DNA from: a virus
Virus record (IMG/VR): IMGVR_UViG_3300010885_047950
Location: 1 to 41,280 of that record
DNA length: 41,280 bases
Direction: 5' to 3' (one strand)
This document shows, piece by piece, positions 17,055 through 24,594 of this stretch. The stretch's first letter is position 1. Each line of letters begins with the position of its first letter. The position numbers were made by a program, and so were the translations under genes. The notes below the pieces were generated by a model. It worked only from the letters and a program-made list of their open reading frames with translations. It made no database searches and had not been told where the DNA came from.

Positions 17055-17968
17055 AGTTTATAATTATTTTTAATTGAATCTTTGTAATCCGATTCCCATA
17101 TTGATATTATCTTATATCCGATTTTTTCTATTTCCATTTGTCGAGTAATTGTTCTATTATATAGTTCTCCAAACGTTAGCCCATTTACTCTATTAATATC
17201 ATTCTTATTATATACTTTTGGATTTCCATGCCAGAAATCACCATAAAATTCATATACCAATTTATTATTAATATCAACACCATCCACAAAAAATTTACCT
17301 ATTTTGAACTGTCTGTAATCCTTTGGTATATTATAAGTATCTAACCAGATATTTTCTATCTTACCTCCATTTCGATTACAATTTCTACAACCTTGTCCTC
17401 TCAAATGTGCATTAGGAGACATTTGAAAAACACCATGTTTTTCACATATAATAGAAACTTTTTTATTATAATTAAAATCGCAGATTAATGAATAATCATA
17501 TCTGTTATTATGTAATAAATTAGCTTTATATATGAATTCTTCATTTGTTAATTTACCTTTTCCAATTGAATTACATTTTGGACATCCGCCAGTCTTTGAT
17601 TCTAGATGTTTCATAGGAGATTGTTGAAATTCTATATTGTGTTTATTACATTTAATTATAACTTTATTCCTCATCTTAACATAATCCACTTTAGAATAAT
17701 CATACAAGTCACCGAACTTATTTTGGAATTCTGATATTATATCAGATATTTTATTTTTTCTTCTAGATGATCTCTTTATCAAACCACAATCTGGGCACCC
17801 ACTTTTATAATGGGAATTGGGTACTTGTAAAAACTCACCATGTCGTGGACAAAGTATCAATACTTTTGTTATATCGTTAATATAGCAAACTAAGGAATAA
17901 TCATATTTATTATTATGTATAATATTTGCTTTTTCCACAAATTGTTGTAATGTAAGTTTCTTACTCAT
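17051..17968 (-). CDS. Homing endonuclease with three zinc-ribbon repeats and EDxHD-type nuclease
   Basis: 305 aa. Three repeats near residues 8-60, 76-134 and 145-197 share the plan HNNKYDYS - strand - CPRHGEF - H - GCPDC, a zinc-ribbon-like DNA-binding module found repeated in phage endonucleases. The C-terminal 90 residues carry the nuclease: FKIGKFFVDGVDINNKLVYE, FYGDFWHGNP and IEKIGYKIISIWESDYK, the Vsr/EDxHD pattern (D, E, WH, E). The TTAATATATA motif lies 4 nt before the ATG at 17968. The stop overlaps the start of a structural gene (ATGA), so the endonuclease is embedded in a virion-gene transcript. Family call is confident; target unknown. Confidence 0.83.
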   Translation of the reverse strand: MSKKLTLQQFVEKANIIHNNKYDYSLVCYINDITKVLILCPRHGEFLQVPNSHYKSGCPDCGLIKRSSRRKNKISDIISEFQNKFGDLYDYSKVDYVKMRNKVIIKCNKHNIEFQQSPMKHLESKTGGCPKCNSIGKGKLTNEEFIYKANLLHNNRYDYSLICDFNYNKKVSIICEKHGVFQMSPNAHLRGQGCRNCNRNGGKIENIWLDTYNIPKDYRQFKIGKFFVDGVDINNKLVYEFYGDFWHGNPKVYNKNDINRVNGLTFGELYNRTITRQMEIEKIGYKIISIWESDYKDSIKNNYKL

Positions 17969-17972
17969 TTAA

Positions 17973-17983
17973 TTATATATTAA
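17973..17983 (-). promoter_or_regulatory. TTAATATATA motif before homing endonuclease
   Basis: TTAATATATAA on the minus strand, ending 4 nt before the ATG at 17968. It lies only about 20 bp from the divergent copy at 18002-18011. Confidence 0.5.
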
Positions 17984-18001
17984 AATTAATACTTTCCTTT
18001 T

Positions 18002-18011
18002 TTAATATATA
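18002..18011 (+). promoter_or_regulatory. TTAATATATA motif (candidate late promoter)
   Basis: An exact match preceded by a T run and ending 5 nt before the ATG at 18017. Confidence 0.5.
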
Positions 18012-18016
18012 AATTA

Positions 18017-18706
18017 ATGAGATATCTAAAAACTTTTGAGTCAAGTGAGCCAACGATAAGAGAAAAGGTCGAGAGACTCGTTGAGATATACAACTACCTC
18101 TGGGATAATCATATTGAAGATCCTGAAAACTTGACAGGTAAGCTATCAGTTATATTTATGGCATATGCTAAGCCACTACCTCATTCTACCTTTGGAAACC
18201 CGTATGAGTTTATGATAGATAAACTTATTACGAACCTGGAGACTAAAAGCTATAGAAGAGAAGAGAAAATAGGTAGCATAAACGAATTGTATAACAAAAT
18301 GAAAGATATCCCAAAGTTTGATAGAACTGGACGAGATATATATTCAATGATGCTACCGCTTATTGAGGCTGAGGTAGATGGTGGTAAACTATTTACAAAT
18401 AATTATAATATAGCATACTGTTATACATATGATTTCCGGTATAGTAAATACATAGCAAACTATCTTTTGAAGTTAAGAATTGATGAAGAGTATTATGATA
18501 TATCACCTGATCAAGCTCATCGGCTAAGTAATAAAGATAGAGCACAGTATGAAACCATGTTTTATAAGTATAAACTATTCATAACGGAGCTTATCAAAGA
18601 TATTGACCCAGCTAAATATGGATTTAATTATAGATTGTCTAACTATAGCCCTGATTTATATAAGATTGAAATCTATTTCACCTCAACCAAACAAACCATT
18701 TTATAA
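18017..18706 (+). CDS. Hypothetical protein with N-terminal tag (MRYLKTFE)
   Basis: 229 aa, largely helical, rich in Tyr, Asp and Lys. No catalytic family recognised. The first nine residues, MRYLKTFES, resemble the starts of the proteins at 20142-21011 (MRYIQLFEN), 741-1325 (MIKNFLEFLNE) and 21014-21748 (MILNWNSFLIME), although the rest of each protein is unrelated. T4 uses such short N-terminal sequences to target proteins into the prohead before cleavage after Glu. An injected internal head protein is therefore a reasonable but unproven reading. The clamp-loader gene follows 27 nt downstream on the same strand. Confidence 0.65.
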   Translation: MRYLKTFESSEPTIREKVERLVEIYNYLWDNHIEDPENLTGKLSVIFMAYAKPLPHSTFGNPYEFMIDKLITNLETKSYRREEKIGSINELYNKMKDIPKFDRTGRDIYSMMLPLIEAEVDGGKLFTNNYNIAYCYTYDFRYSKYIANYLLKLRIDEEYYDISPDQAHRLSNKDRAQYETMFYKYKLFITELIKDIDPAKYGFNYRLSNYSPDLYKIEIYFTSTKQTIL

Positions 18707-18733
18707 TTCGTAATATAATAACAAAGTTATATT

Positions 18734-19717
18734 ATGAAAGAGTTGCTACTATCCGAGAAGTGGCGTCCCAAAAAGATTGAGGATGCTATCATTCTACCAA
18801 GAATACAGAAGATATTTGAAAAGGGAATTACACAAAACATTATACTATTCGGATCATTCGGTACTGGAAAAACCACACTATCTAGAATATTAGTAGGTAA
18901 GTATCTTAAAAACAAGCCATTTATGGAGCTGAATGGATCTTTTTTTACATCAATTGACATTCTTCGCACAAAGGTTGATGATTTCTGCTCAAGAGTTTAC
19001 ATGGGATTGGACCTAAACGACGATAATATAAAGTCTGATGATATGAAATATGTTTTGATTGATGAGTGTGATAGGTTATCTATTCAATTTCAAGATGGAT
19101 TAAAAGCATATATTGAAGAGTACTCTGCAAAGAATGTGCGCTTTATATTTATAACTAACCATATAAGCAAAGTATCACCAGGTGTTCTGTCAAGACTGAC
19201 CCCAGTAAATTTTGATTGTATAAATACCGATGAAGAAAAGTTTTTAAAACAATCTCTTTATAAGAGAGTTATGAAGGTTATTGCCCCTGCGGAGGAAATA
19301 ACTATTGATAAGGAAACACTTGTTAAAATAATAAACAGAACATTTCCTGATTTTCGTTCATTTATGAATGAACTGCAAGTTTTTAAGGAGACTGGCGAAA
19401 GTTCAGTTGGTTTGAGTACGGTAAATATAAAATTGAGAAATGAGTTATACTCTATCATCTATGATAAATCATTAGATTATGAGTATATTTATCACTTCCT
19501 GATGGATAAATTTGGTGGTGATAAAATAGATGAGATGATAAATCTATTTGGTAAATCATTTATTCAATGGTCATTTAGTGAGAAACGAGAGAATATAGAT
19601 AAGCTTTTTCAAGTTAGTTATATAATACCCGAGCATATAAGACTTTTAGAAACTAGCACAGATCCAATCATTGTGGGTATGTCATTGATTGGTAAACTGA
19701 GAGAGATATTTGATTAA
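18734..19717 (+). CDS. 44: DNA polymerase clamp-loader large subunit (T4 gp44-like, AAA+)
   Basis: 327 aa, close to T4 gp44 (319 aa). The start EKWRPKKIEDAI matches the conserved clamp-loader N-terminus. Walker A is GSFGTGKT (40-47), Walker B VLIDECD (107-113), sensor 1 FITNH (139-143) and the SRC-type motif VLSRL (151-155). The protein would form the ATPase core that opens the sliding clamp and loads it on primer-template DNA; in T4 it works with gp62 and gp45, neither of which is in this window. The clamp is also the late-transcription coactivator in T4, a functional link with the gp55-like gene. Confidence 0.9.
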   Translation: MKELLLSEKWRPKKIEDAIILPRIQKIFEKGITQNIILFGSFGTGKTTLSRILVGKYLKNKPFMELNGSFFTSIDILRTKVDDFCSRVYMGLDLNDDNIKSDDMKYVLIDECDRLSIQFQDGLKAYIEEYSAKNVRFIFITNHISKVSPGVLSRLTPVNFDCINTDEEKFLKQSLYKRVMKVIAPAEEITIDKETLVKIINRTFPDFRSFMNELQVFKETGESSVGLSTVNIKLRNELYSIIYDKSLDYEYIYHFLMDKFGGDKIDEMINLFGKSFIQWSFSEKRENIDKLFQVSYIIPEHIRLLETSTDPIIVGMSLIGKLREIFD

Positions 19718-19749
19718 TATGTGTATATTATTTTTTTATATATACTGTT

Positions 19750-20145
19750 ATGAATTCATTCGACTTTAGAGATTTCTACATTAAATATCCGGGTCATCCA
19801 AACTATGTTAGTACTGACTTAGTTGAGGATGATATTATTTCTGTCATAATACAGAAATATGAGATGATATTATTTACAAATAAGGGTGAAGTACTTGGTG
19901 ACCCAGATTTCGGTGCGGATTTAGAAAAACTTTTATTTGATACTAAGGTTTCTGGGTCACACGTTGAATCTGTTATTATACAAGAGATAGCAACTTATAT
20001 ACCTGAGTTAGTTAATATGAACTACTCACTACAAGTTGTATTCTCTCAAGATCCATATAACTATCAAGATATGATGTATATTTATTTCAAATTAGCTGAC
20101 TATGAAGTATATGCTGAAATAGGAAATAAATATCCAGGCTACTAG
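19750..20145 (+). CDS. 25: Baseplate wedge protein, T4 gp25/GPW-like
   Basis: 131 aa, like T4 gp25 (132 aa). The core signature is NKGEVLGDPDFGADLEKLLF (44-63), followed by VESVIIQEIATYIPEL and a beta strand pair, as in the gp25-like 'lysozyme' family that connects sheath initiation to the baseplate wedge. This shows a contractile tail. A TTTATATATA sequence lies about 10 nt upstream of the ATG. The stop overlaps the stop of the convergent gene through a shared CTAG. Confidence 0.88.
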   Translation: MNSFDFRDFYIKYPGHPNYVSTDLVEDDIISVIIQKYEMILFTNKGEVLGDPDFGADLEKLLFDTKVSGSHVESVIIQEIATYIPELVNMNYSLQVVFSQDPYNYQDMMYIYFKLADYEVYAEIGNKYPGY

Positions 20146-21011
20146 TTAATTTTTTGAAGTATCTCATCAAATGCAAACTGCACCTTATTATTAAGCCCAT
20201 GTGGAAGCTTTTCTGAACACTTATATCCCTTCAAATCTTTGATGTTATCAAAATAGATCCTTAAAAGATGCAAATCATTCCATCTAAAAAAATCGATTTT
20301 TCTTTCTTTACCTGTTAACTCTTTACTGGCATATCCTATATCAAAAAATATTGAATTATCTATCTCTTTCTTATCAATTATATTGAAGAATCTAACATCA
20401 TGTTCCCTCAAAGTTTTATAAGTATCTTCTCTTCTAATACATTGTGAAGTGTGTGTTAAATGAATCGCACCTTCATAAGATAATATCTCATATACTAAGT
20501 ATATATTATCTTCATATAAGATATCCCAATCTTTGTGATGTGTTATTAGGTTACCTAATTCTCCATTTATAACTTTAATAAAGTCTTCAGCGGACTCAAT
20601 TTTATTAGAAATGGTTATTTTATCTACATTTGATATGTCAATATTATTTGTAACAACATAATCTGCAATTATGTTAATATCTAATTTAGCTGTTATATTA
20701 TTCTCTTTTCTAATACGATTTATATAGATTATATTTTTTGCCATCTCTATATCATGTATAAGCCTTGATAAGCTCTTATACTCATCAATTGATGTTCTTA
20801 GTTTAATACTACCGATATTATCAGCGACCCATTGAATACTTCTCTCGTCAAAGTTGGACTCTATATAAAACTCAGTTAGCTTACCAATATAGCCTGATAA
20901 TACCTGCTCTCTTATTCTTGTAATAAAATCAACTTGTTCTGGTGTTAGCTCATGTTTCTTGATAAGAAACTCAGACTTTTTAAAGTTCTCAAATAGTTGT
21001 ATATATCTCAT
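20142..21011 (-). CDS. Hypothetical protein with N-terminal tag (MRYIQLFENF)
   Basis: 289 aa. The tag-like start MRYIQLFENFKKSE resembles that of the protein at 18017. The remainder is helical up to about residue 165, then mixed, with a WDILYEDNIYLVYEILSYEGA - HLTHTSQCIRR - RFFNIIDKK segment reminiscent of phage proteins bearing a 'TKWC' block of unknown function. It starts 2 nt after the gene at 21014-21748 on the same strand, so the two form an operon. Function unknown; virion packaging possible if the tag is real. Confidence 0.62.
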   Translation of the reverse strand: MRYIQLFENFKKSEFLIKKHELTPEQVDFITRIREQVLSGYIGKLTEFYIESNFDERSIQWVADNIGSIKLRTSIDEYKSLSRLIHDIEMAKNIIYINRIRKENNITAKLDINIIADYVVTNNIDISNVDKITISNKIESAEDFIKVINGELGNLITHHKDWDILYEDNIYLVYEILSYEGAIHLTHTSQCIRREDTYKTLREHDVRFFNIIDKKEIDNSIFFDIGYASKELTGKERKIDFFRWNDLHLLRIYFDNIKDLKGYKCSEKLPHGLNNKVQFAFDEILQKIN

Positions 21012-21013
21012 AA

Positions 21014-21748
21014 TTAAATAAAAGGATTATCAATTGGACCGTTATCATCAAATAATTCAAGCTTTACGCTGTCATCATAAGAAAATGCTTTAGATGCAGA
21101 AGTTTTATTGAAAATAATATTTCCATTTTCATCAGATACACGTATATCTCCACCTGGACCTGTATACCTATTAAGTATTCCTGATACCTCTACCCCTCTA
21201 TAATAGAGATGACATTTTATCTCATGGTTTAATATCCTTCTCTTAAATTCCTTTTTAACTCTTATTAACTCAGGATCTCTTAGTCTCTCACGCTTTTCTG
21301 TGTTTCTTTCCCTATCAAGCTTCTTTTTCATACCCTCTGTTTCTAAGTATTTGGCATTAGGTACTCTTAATATTATCTCGTAGTATTGGTTTTCTGAATC
21401 ATATTTTCCTATACACCACTCTTCATTATTACTTACGGGTATATTTGTCTTACAATGGATTTCATCATCTTTCTTTGATATAAAATTCCAATGATCAGAA
21501 GCTCTATAACTAGCACCTGGTTTATAATCATATGATGTTTTATCAGTTGAATAGAAAGAATTTGATAATGGTGATTTCATTATAATATGCCATTTCTTTA
21601 ACTCCTCTATTATTTCTTCTGGTAAGTCATATTTATATAACTCATCCACTTCTACTTTTTTAGTAACTAGTCTATCTTTGTTTCTTTCAAACCAATCTCT
21701 ATTTTTTTTACCCTCCATTATGAGGAAGCTATTCCAATTTAATATCAT
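21014..21748 (-). CDS. Hypothetical protein with N-terminal tag ending in IME|G
   Basis: 244 aa. The start MILNWNSFLIMEGKK contains I-M-E-G, an exact fit to the T4 prohead protease cleavage pattern (L/I)-x-E|(A/G/S). The middle has phage-typical blocks YRASDHWNFISK and EEWCIGKYD, followed by a very basic helical stretch (about 130-175: KKKLDRERNTEKRERL), suitable for nucleic-acid binding. It is the first gene of a leftward pair; TTTTATATATAG lies about 8 nt upstream of the ATG. No known family. An internal, DNA-associated head protein is a plausible inference. Confidence 0.62.
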   Translation of the reverse strand: MILNWNSFLIMEGKKNRDWFERNKDRLVTKKVEVDELYKYDLPEEIIEELKKWHIIMKSPLSNSFYSTDKTSYDYKPGASYRASDHWNFISKKDDEIHCKTNIPVSNNEEWCIGKYDSENQYYEIILRVPNAKYLETEGMKKKLDRERNTEKRERLRDPELIRVKKEFKRRILNHEIKCHLYYRGVEVSGILNRYTGPGGDIRVSDENGNIIFNKTSASKAFSYDDSVKLELFDDNGPIDNPFI

Positions 21749-21806
21749 ATCACTATATATAAAACTTTTCAGATTAGAAATCTTATAATACTAAGAATAT
21801 AATAAT

Positions 21807-22106
21807 ATGAAAAAAGTTTTACTACAACACTGGGAAGAGTCTGAACGAGGTTGGGGTGTTAGACCTGATGGTGCATCATTGCATCTTAATGAAATATCAC
21901 ATAAGATTTATGTTGATAGCATTTACAAGAATAGAAGTGGTGATGCACCACACGAGTATGATAGAACAGTTGGTAATCCAATAACAATTGAGGTTAGCGA
22001 CGGGTTATATGAACTATTGTCTGAGAATGGTAACTATCGACTAACACAGTATCAATTAAATAACTTACTTAAAGTAGAAGACTTAATAATTAAAACATAT
22101 GCTTAA
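21807..22106 (+). CDS. Small hypothetical protein
   Basis: 99 aa, beta-rich N-terminal two-thirds (VLLQHWEESERGWGVRPDG, HKIYVDSIYKNRSGD, ITIEVSDGLYELL) and a helical end. No family recognised. The next gene begins inside its last codons (8-nt overlap), so translation is coupled to the membrane protein downstream. Confidence 0.65.
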   Translation: MKKVLLQHWEESERGWGVRPDGASLHLNEISHKIYVDSIYKNRSGDAPHEYDRTVGNPITIEVSDGLYELLSENGNYRLTQYQLNNLLKVEDLIIKTYA

Positions 22107-22443
22107 CTTTCTAGCATCTATACTATTTATTTGGATGGAAATATATCACATAAGAAATAAAAATATTCTATATAGAAAGGTTGACTCTAGTAGTCTAAAT
22201 GATATTGATATGAATATTGATAAGGCTATAATATTTTATATAGTTAGTATTCTATATCCATTTTGGATGGTATCTGGATTTATAAATCACAGAGGCTACC
22301 TATTCGGAACTCTAATATTACTGTCGGTTGGTAAGATATGTCTTCACTACTTTTCATCTAACCGTGATTACTATATAAAGTATTGTATTATAGCATCATA
22401 TGTTCGTCTAGCTACTTTATTTGGTATACTTCTAACCTTTTGA
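22099..22443 (+). CDS. Small integral membrane protein
   Basis: 114 aa with an N-terminal hydrophobic stretch (LNFLASILFIWM) and three clear membrane segments near residues 44-63, 68-86 and 94-113, separated by short basic loops. There is no cleavable signal peptide. It could be an inner-membrane protein acting in lysis timing or superinfection exclusion, or simply an early host-membrane protein; nothing in the sequence decides between these. It overlaps the preceding gene by 8 nt and the convergent gp4 gene by 12 nt. Confidence 0.65.
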   Translation: MLNFLASILFIWMEIYHIRNKNILYRKVDSSSLNDIDMNIDKAIIFYIVSILYPFWMVSGFINHRGYLFGTLILLSVGKICLHYFSSNRDYYIKYCIIASYVRLATLFGILLTF

Positions 22444-22941
22444 TAGATTTTTTTCTGTTACTATAATAAAGTCAAATCCTTTTCTTTCACAGTATTCTAT
22501 CATATACTTCCATTTAGAAAGGTTTTTGTTCCACATCTTTAATGCGTATTCGAAATTCTTTAGCTGTTTTGCGGTTGGGTTAGATTGTAATTTTGGCTCA
22601 ACCGTCTCGGTTGATGGCTTTACCTCCGCAATAACTCTTGATACACTACCATCATTTCGTCGTAGTTCATAATAAAAGTCTGGGTAATAATTATGTTGAG
22701 TTGTCTCAACATAATTTTTAGTATTATTATACTCTGTCTTTTCATATGGTATCTTCATCCACTCAGATGCCCACTGGGTTATATTATCATTTCTATCCAA
22801 CCATATCATCATTTTATGTTCCAATCCTGATCTATAGAATACTCCTCCATATGTATTAGCCTTTATTAGTTTTTCTTTATTCTTTGGAACAAATAAACCT
22901 TGTTTATACTTACTGGGTTGTCCAGGTACACTATTTAACAT
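22432..22941 (-). CDS. 4: Head completion protein, T4 gp4-like (PD-(D/E)XK fold)
   Basis: 169 aa, close to T4 gp4 (about 150 aa). It matches the pattern FYRSGLEHKMMIWLDRND - WASEWMKIPY - YYPDFYYEL - VIAEVKPS, with E41, E60, D88 and E106-x-K108 forming a PD-(D/E)XK-like nuclease site. In T4, gp4 (gp50/65) completes packaged heads before tail joining and is needed for DNA-end processing. The gene is divergent from the gene at 22985 across a palindromic promoter-like element. Identification is good from the conserved blocks. Confidence 0.85.
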   Translation of the reverse strand: MLNSVPGQPSKYKQGLFVPKNKEKLIKANTYGGVFYRSGLEHKMMIWLDRNDNITQWASEWMKIPYEKTEYNNTKNYVETTQHNYYPDFYYELRRNDGSVSRVIAEVKPSTETVEPKLQSNPTAKQLKNFEYALKMWNKNLSKWKYMIEYCERKGFDFIIVTEKNLSKG

Positions 22942-22953
22942 AAATAAATTAAA

Positions 22954-22973
22954 TTTTTAATATATATTAAAAA
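22954..22973. promoter_or_regulatory. Palindromic TTAATATATATTAA element between divergent genes
   Basis: A perfect 20-bp palindrome (T5-AATATATATT-A5) presents the TTAATATATA motif to both strands. It lies 12 nt from each of the divergent starts at 22941 and 22985, and would act as a symmetric bidirectional late promoter. Confidence 0.5.
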
Positions 22974-22984
22974 TAATAATTACC

Positions 22985-23674
22985 ATGGGAGAACTACTGG
23001 AAAGAATAAAACTATCAAACTTAGTGCATGGCGATGGTATCGCTGATAACTTTAAGAATAACTCAATGTTTTTCTATGAGGCTTATTCTAAATCTGATGA
23101 TAATATATTAAACATACCAAAGGGTAAAATGCAATTAGGCGGCTTTTACTTTCTACACTATTTAGATGATTCAAATTGGATGCAATATTCTCCGATATTT
23201 ACGGTTGATGTGAAGAAGTTCTCAAATATGATTATATTAAGTGCTGTTAATTTCAACTTCATTCCACTGGAAATACGTGCAAGTATTTTTGATAAGTATA
23301 TAACTGATAAAGACTTTGAGAAAGATAACTTATTATCTGTAAACTATGAAGGCGTATATAGAGAGTTGCTAAAATATGGATTTGAGTATGCTATTGTTGA
23401 ATATAACCTAGCACAAATTAAGTATGTTCATAAGATTGCCATGAGTCAAATTCCAAGATTTTTATATTCACAACATCCTATTAATAAATATGACCCAAAG
23501 AAACTTTATGAAATATGGTTAGCTAAGATAGGTGATAAAGAAGAACGACATAAAGAAATGTCAAATTCATTGATAAGCGACTTCTTTACTGCATCCGATG
23601 ACATCTTGGAAAACTATACCCAGCTTAAAAATCACATGAAACGATTACAAAAGAGTGTGGAAAAATATGGTTAA
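22985..23674 (+). CDS. Probable virion-associated protein
   Basis: 229 aa. The block GGFYFLHYLDDSNWMQYSP - VNFNFIPLEIRASIFDKYI resembles a conserved layout in T4-like phages, where a proteins-of-unknown-function family shows 'Y.F.Y...l.yYd..P' followed by 'NlnyiP...R'. The C-terminal third is helical (EERHKEMSNSLISDFF, LKNHMKRLQKSVEKYG). It shares the palindromic promoter-like element with the head completion gene and lies just upstream of the portal locus, which suggests a role in head or tail assembly. No precise counterpart named. Confidence 0.6.
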   Translation: MGELLERIKLSNLVHGDGIADNFKNNSMFFYEAYSKSDDNILNIPKGKMQLGGFYFLHYLDDSNWMQYSPIFTVDVKKFSNMIILSAVNFNFIPLEIRASIFDKYITDKDFEKDNLLSVNYEGVYRELLKYGFEYAIVEYNLAQIKYVHKIAMSQIPRFLYSQHPINKYDPKKLYEIWLAKIGDKEERHKEMSNSLISDFFTASDDILENYTQLKNHMKRLQKSVEKYG

Positions 23675-23712
23675 ATGTAGAAAGGGACTTGTGTATATAA
23701 TATATATAACTT

Positions 23713-23856
23713 ATGAAAGCAAAAGAAGTAATGGAAAAATATCGAATAACGAGAAAGACTCTTTATAACTGGGTTAAGAAGGGTGTTATTGATGTTGAAA
23801 AGACACCTTCTGGTAGATATATCTACAAGGAGAAGAAAGAAAAAATAATTAATTAA
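23713..23856 (+). CDS. 47-aa MerR/excisionase-like HTH protein
   Basis: A short gene starting at ATG 23713 and ending in TAA, one base before the next gene. The product begins MKAKEVMEKYRITRKTLYNW and continues VKKGVIDVEKTPSGRYIY, a helix-turn-helix of the MerR/HTH_17 type with the usual winged 'TPSGR.Y' ending. The same module forms the N-terminus of IS607-family serine recombinases and of small excisionases, but no recombinase domain follows. A TATATATAA sequence precedes the ATG. It is probably co-transcribed with the GIY-YIG gene, so it could regulate or assist that endonuclease. Confidence 0.75.
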   Translation: MKAKEVMEKYRITRKTLYNWVKKGVIDVEKTPSGRYIYKEKKEKIIN

Positions 23857-23857
23857 T

Positions 23858-24592
23858 ATGGCATATGTATATAAACATATCAGATTAGATAAAAATGAGG
23901 TATTCTATATTGGCATTGGCTTAAAAGATACAAATAATTTTAAAAGAGCTTATGAAAAGAGTGGAAGAAATGACTTTTGGAAAAAAGTAATAAAATTAAC
24001 AAAATATAAAGTAGAGATAATACATGAAAACCTTTCTTGGGATGAAGCATGTCGAAAAGAAATAGAATATATTAAACTTCATGGGAGAAGAAATTGTTCA
24101 ACCGGGACATTAGTAAATCTTACAGATGGGGGTGAAGGAAGTAATGGCTATATAGTAAGTGATGAAGTTAAGTTAAGATTGCAAAAAATAAATAATTGTA
24201 AAAAAGTTTTACAATTTGATATGAATATGAATTTAGTAAATTCATATTTGTCATTGAAAGAAACTTCTAGAATAACCAAGTTCTCATTGGGTAATTTAAG
24301 TAAGGCATGTAATGGTGTATTAAATTATGCTTATGGATTTATATGGAGGTTTGAGTCTTCTAAATATATAGAAAATACAAGCAAAAAATCAATAAAACAA
24401 AAAAGGCGAGTTGCACAAATGGATAGTGAAGGTAATGTAATAAAAATATATGATTCTGTATCGCAAGCATCTACAGAATGTAATATACCAAGAACTTCCA
24501 TATCTAATTGTTGTTTTGCCAACTTAAATGAATTAAAATATTCCGCTTATGATTCTAAGTGGAAATTCATTGATAAAATTAATTACATATAA
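23858..24592 (+). CDS. GIY-YIG homing endonuclease with NUMOD DNA-binding repeats
   Basis: 244 aa. The GIY-YIG domain spans residues 1-95: a variant YVYKHI first strand (3-8), FYIGIG (16-21), the basic AYEKSGRNDFW helix, the Glu in EIEYIKLHG and the NLTDGGEGSNG ending. Two NUMOD1-like repeats follow (about 118-166 and 186-238), each with a VLQFDMNMNLV-type strand pair and a helix, typical of DNA-binding tails of freestanding phage homing endonucleases. It starts one base after the small HTH gene and ends 2 nt before the portal gene, so it is inserted tightly next to an essential head gene. Confidence 0.88.
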   Translation: MAYVYKHIRLDKNEVFYIGIGLKDTNNFKRAYEKSGRNDFWKKVIKLTKYKVEIIHENLSWDEACRKEIEYIKLHGRRNCSTGTLVNLTDGGEGSNGYIVSDEVKLRLQKINNCKKVLQFDMNMNLVNSYLSLKETSRITKFSLGNLSKACNGVLNYAYGFIWRFESSKYIENTSKKSIKQKRRVAQMDSEGNVIKIYDSVSQASTECNIPRTSISNCCFANLNELKYSAYDSKWKFIDKINYI

Positions 24593-24594
24593 AA

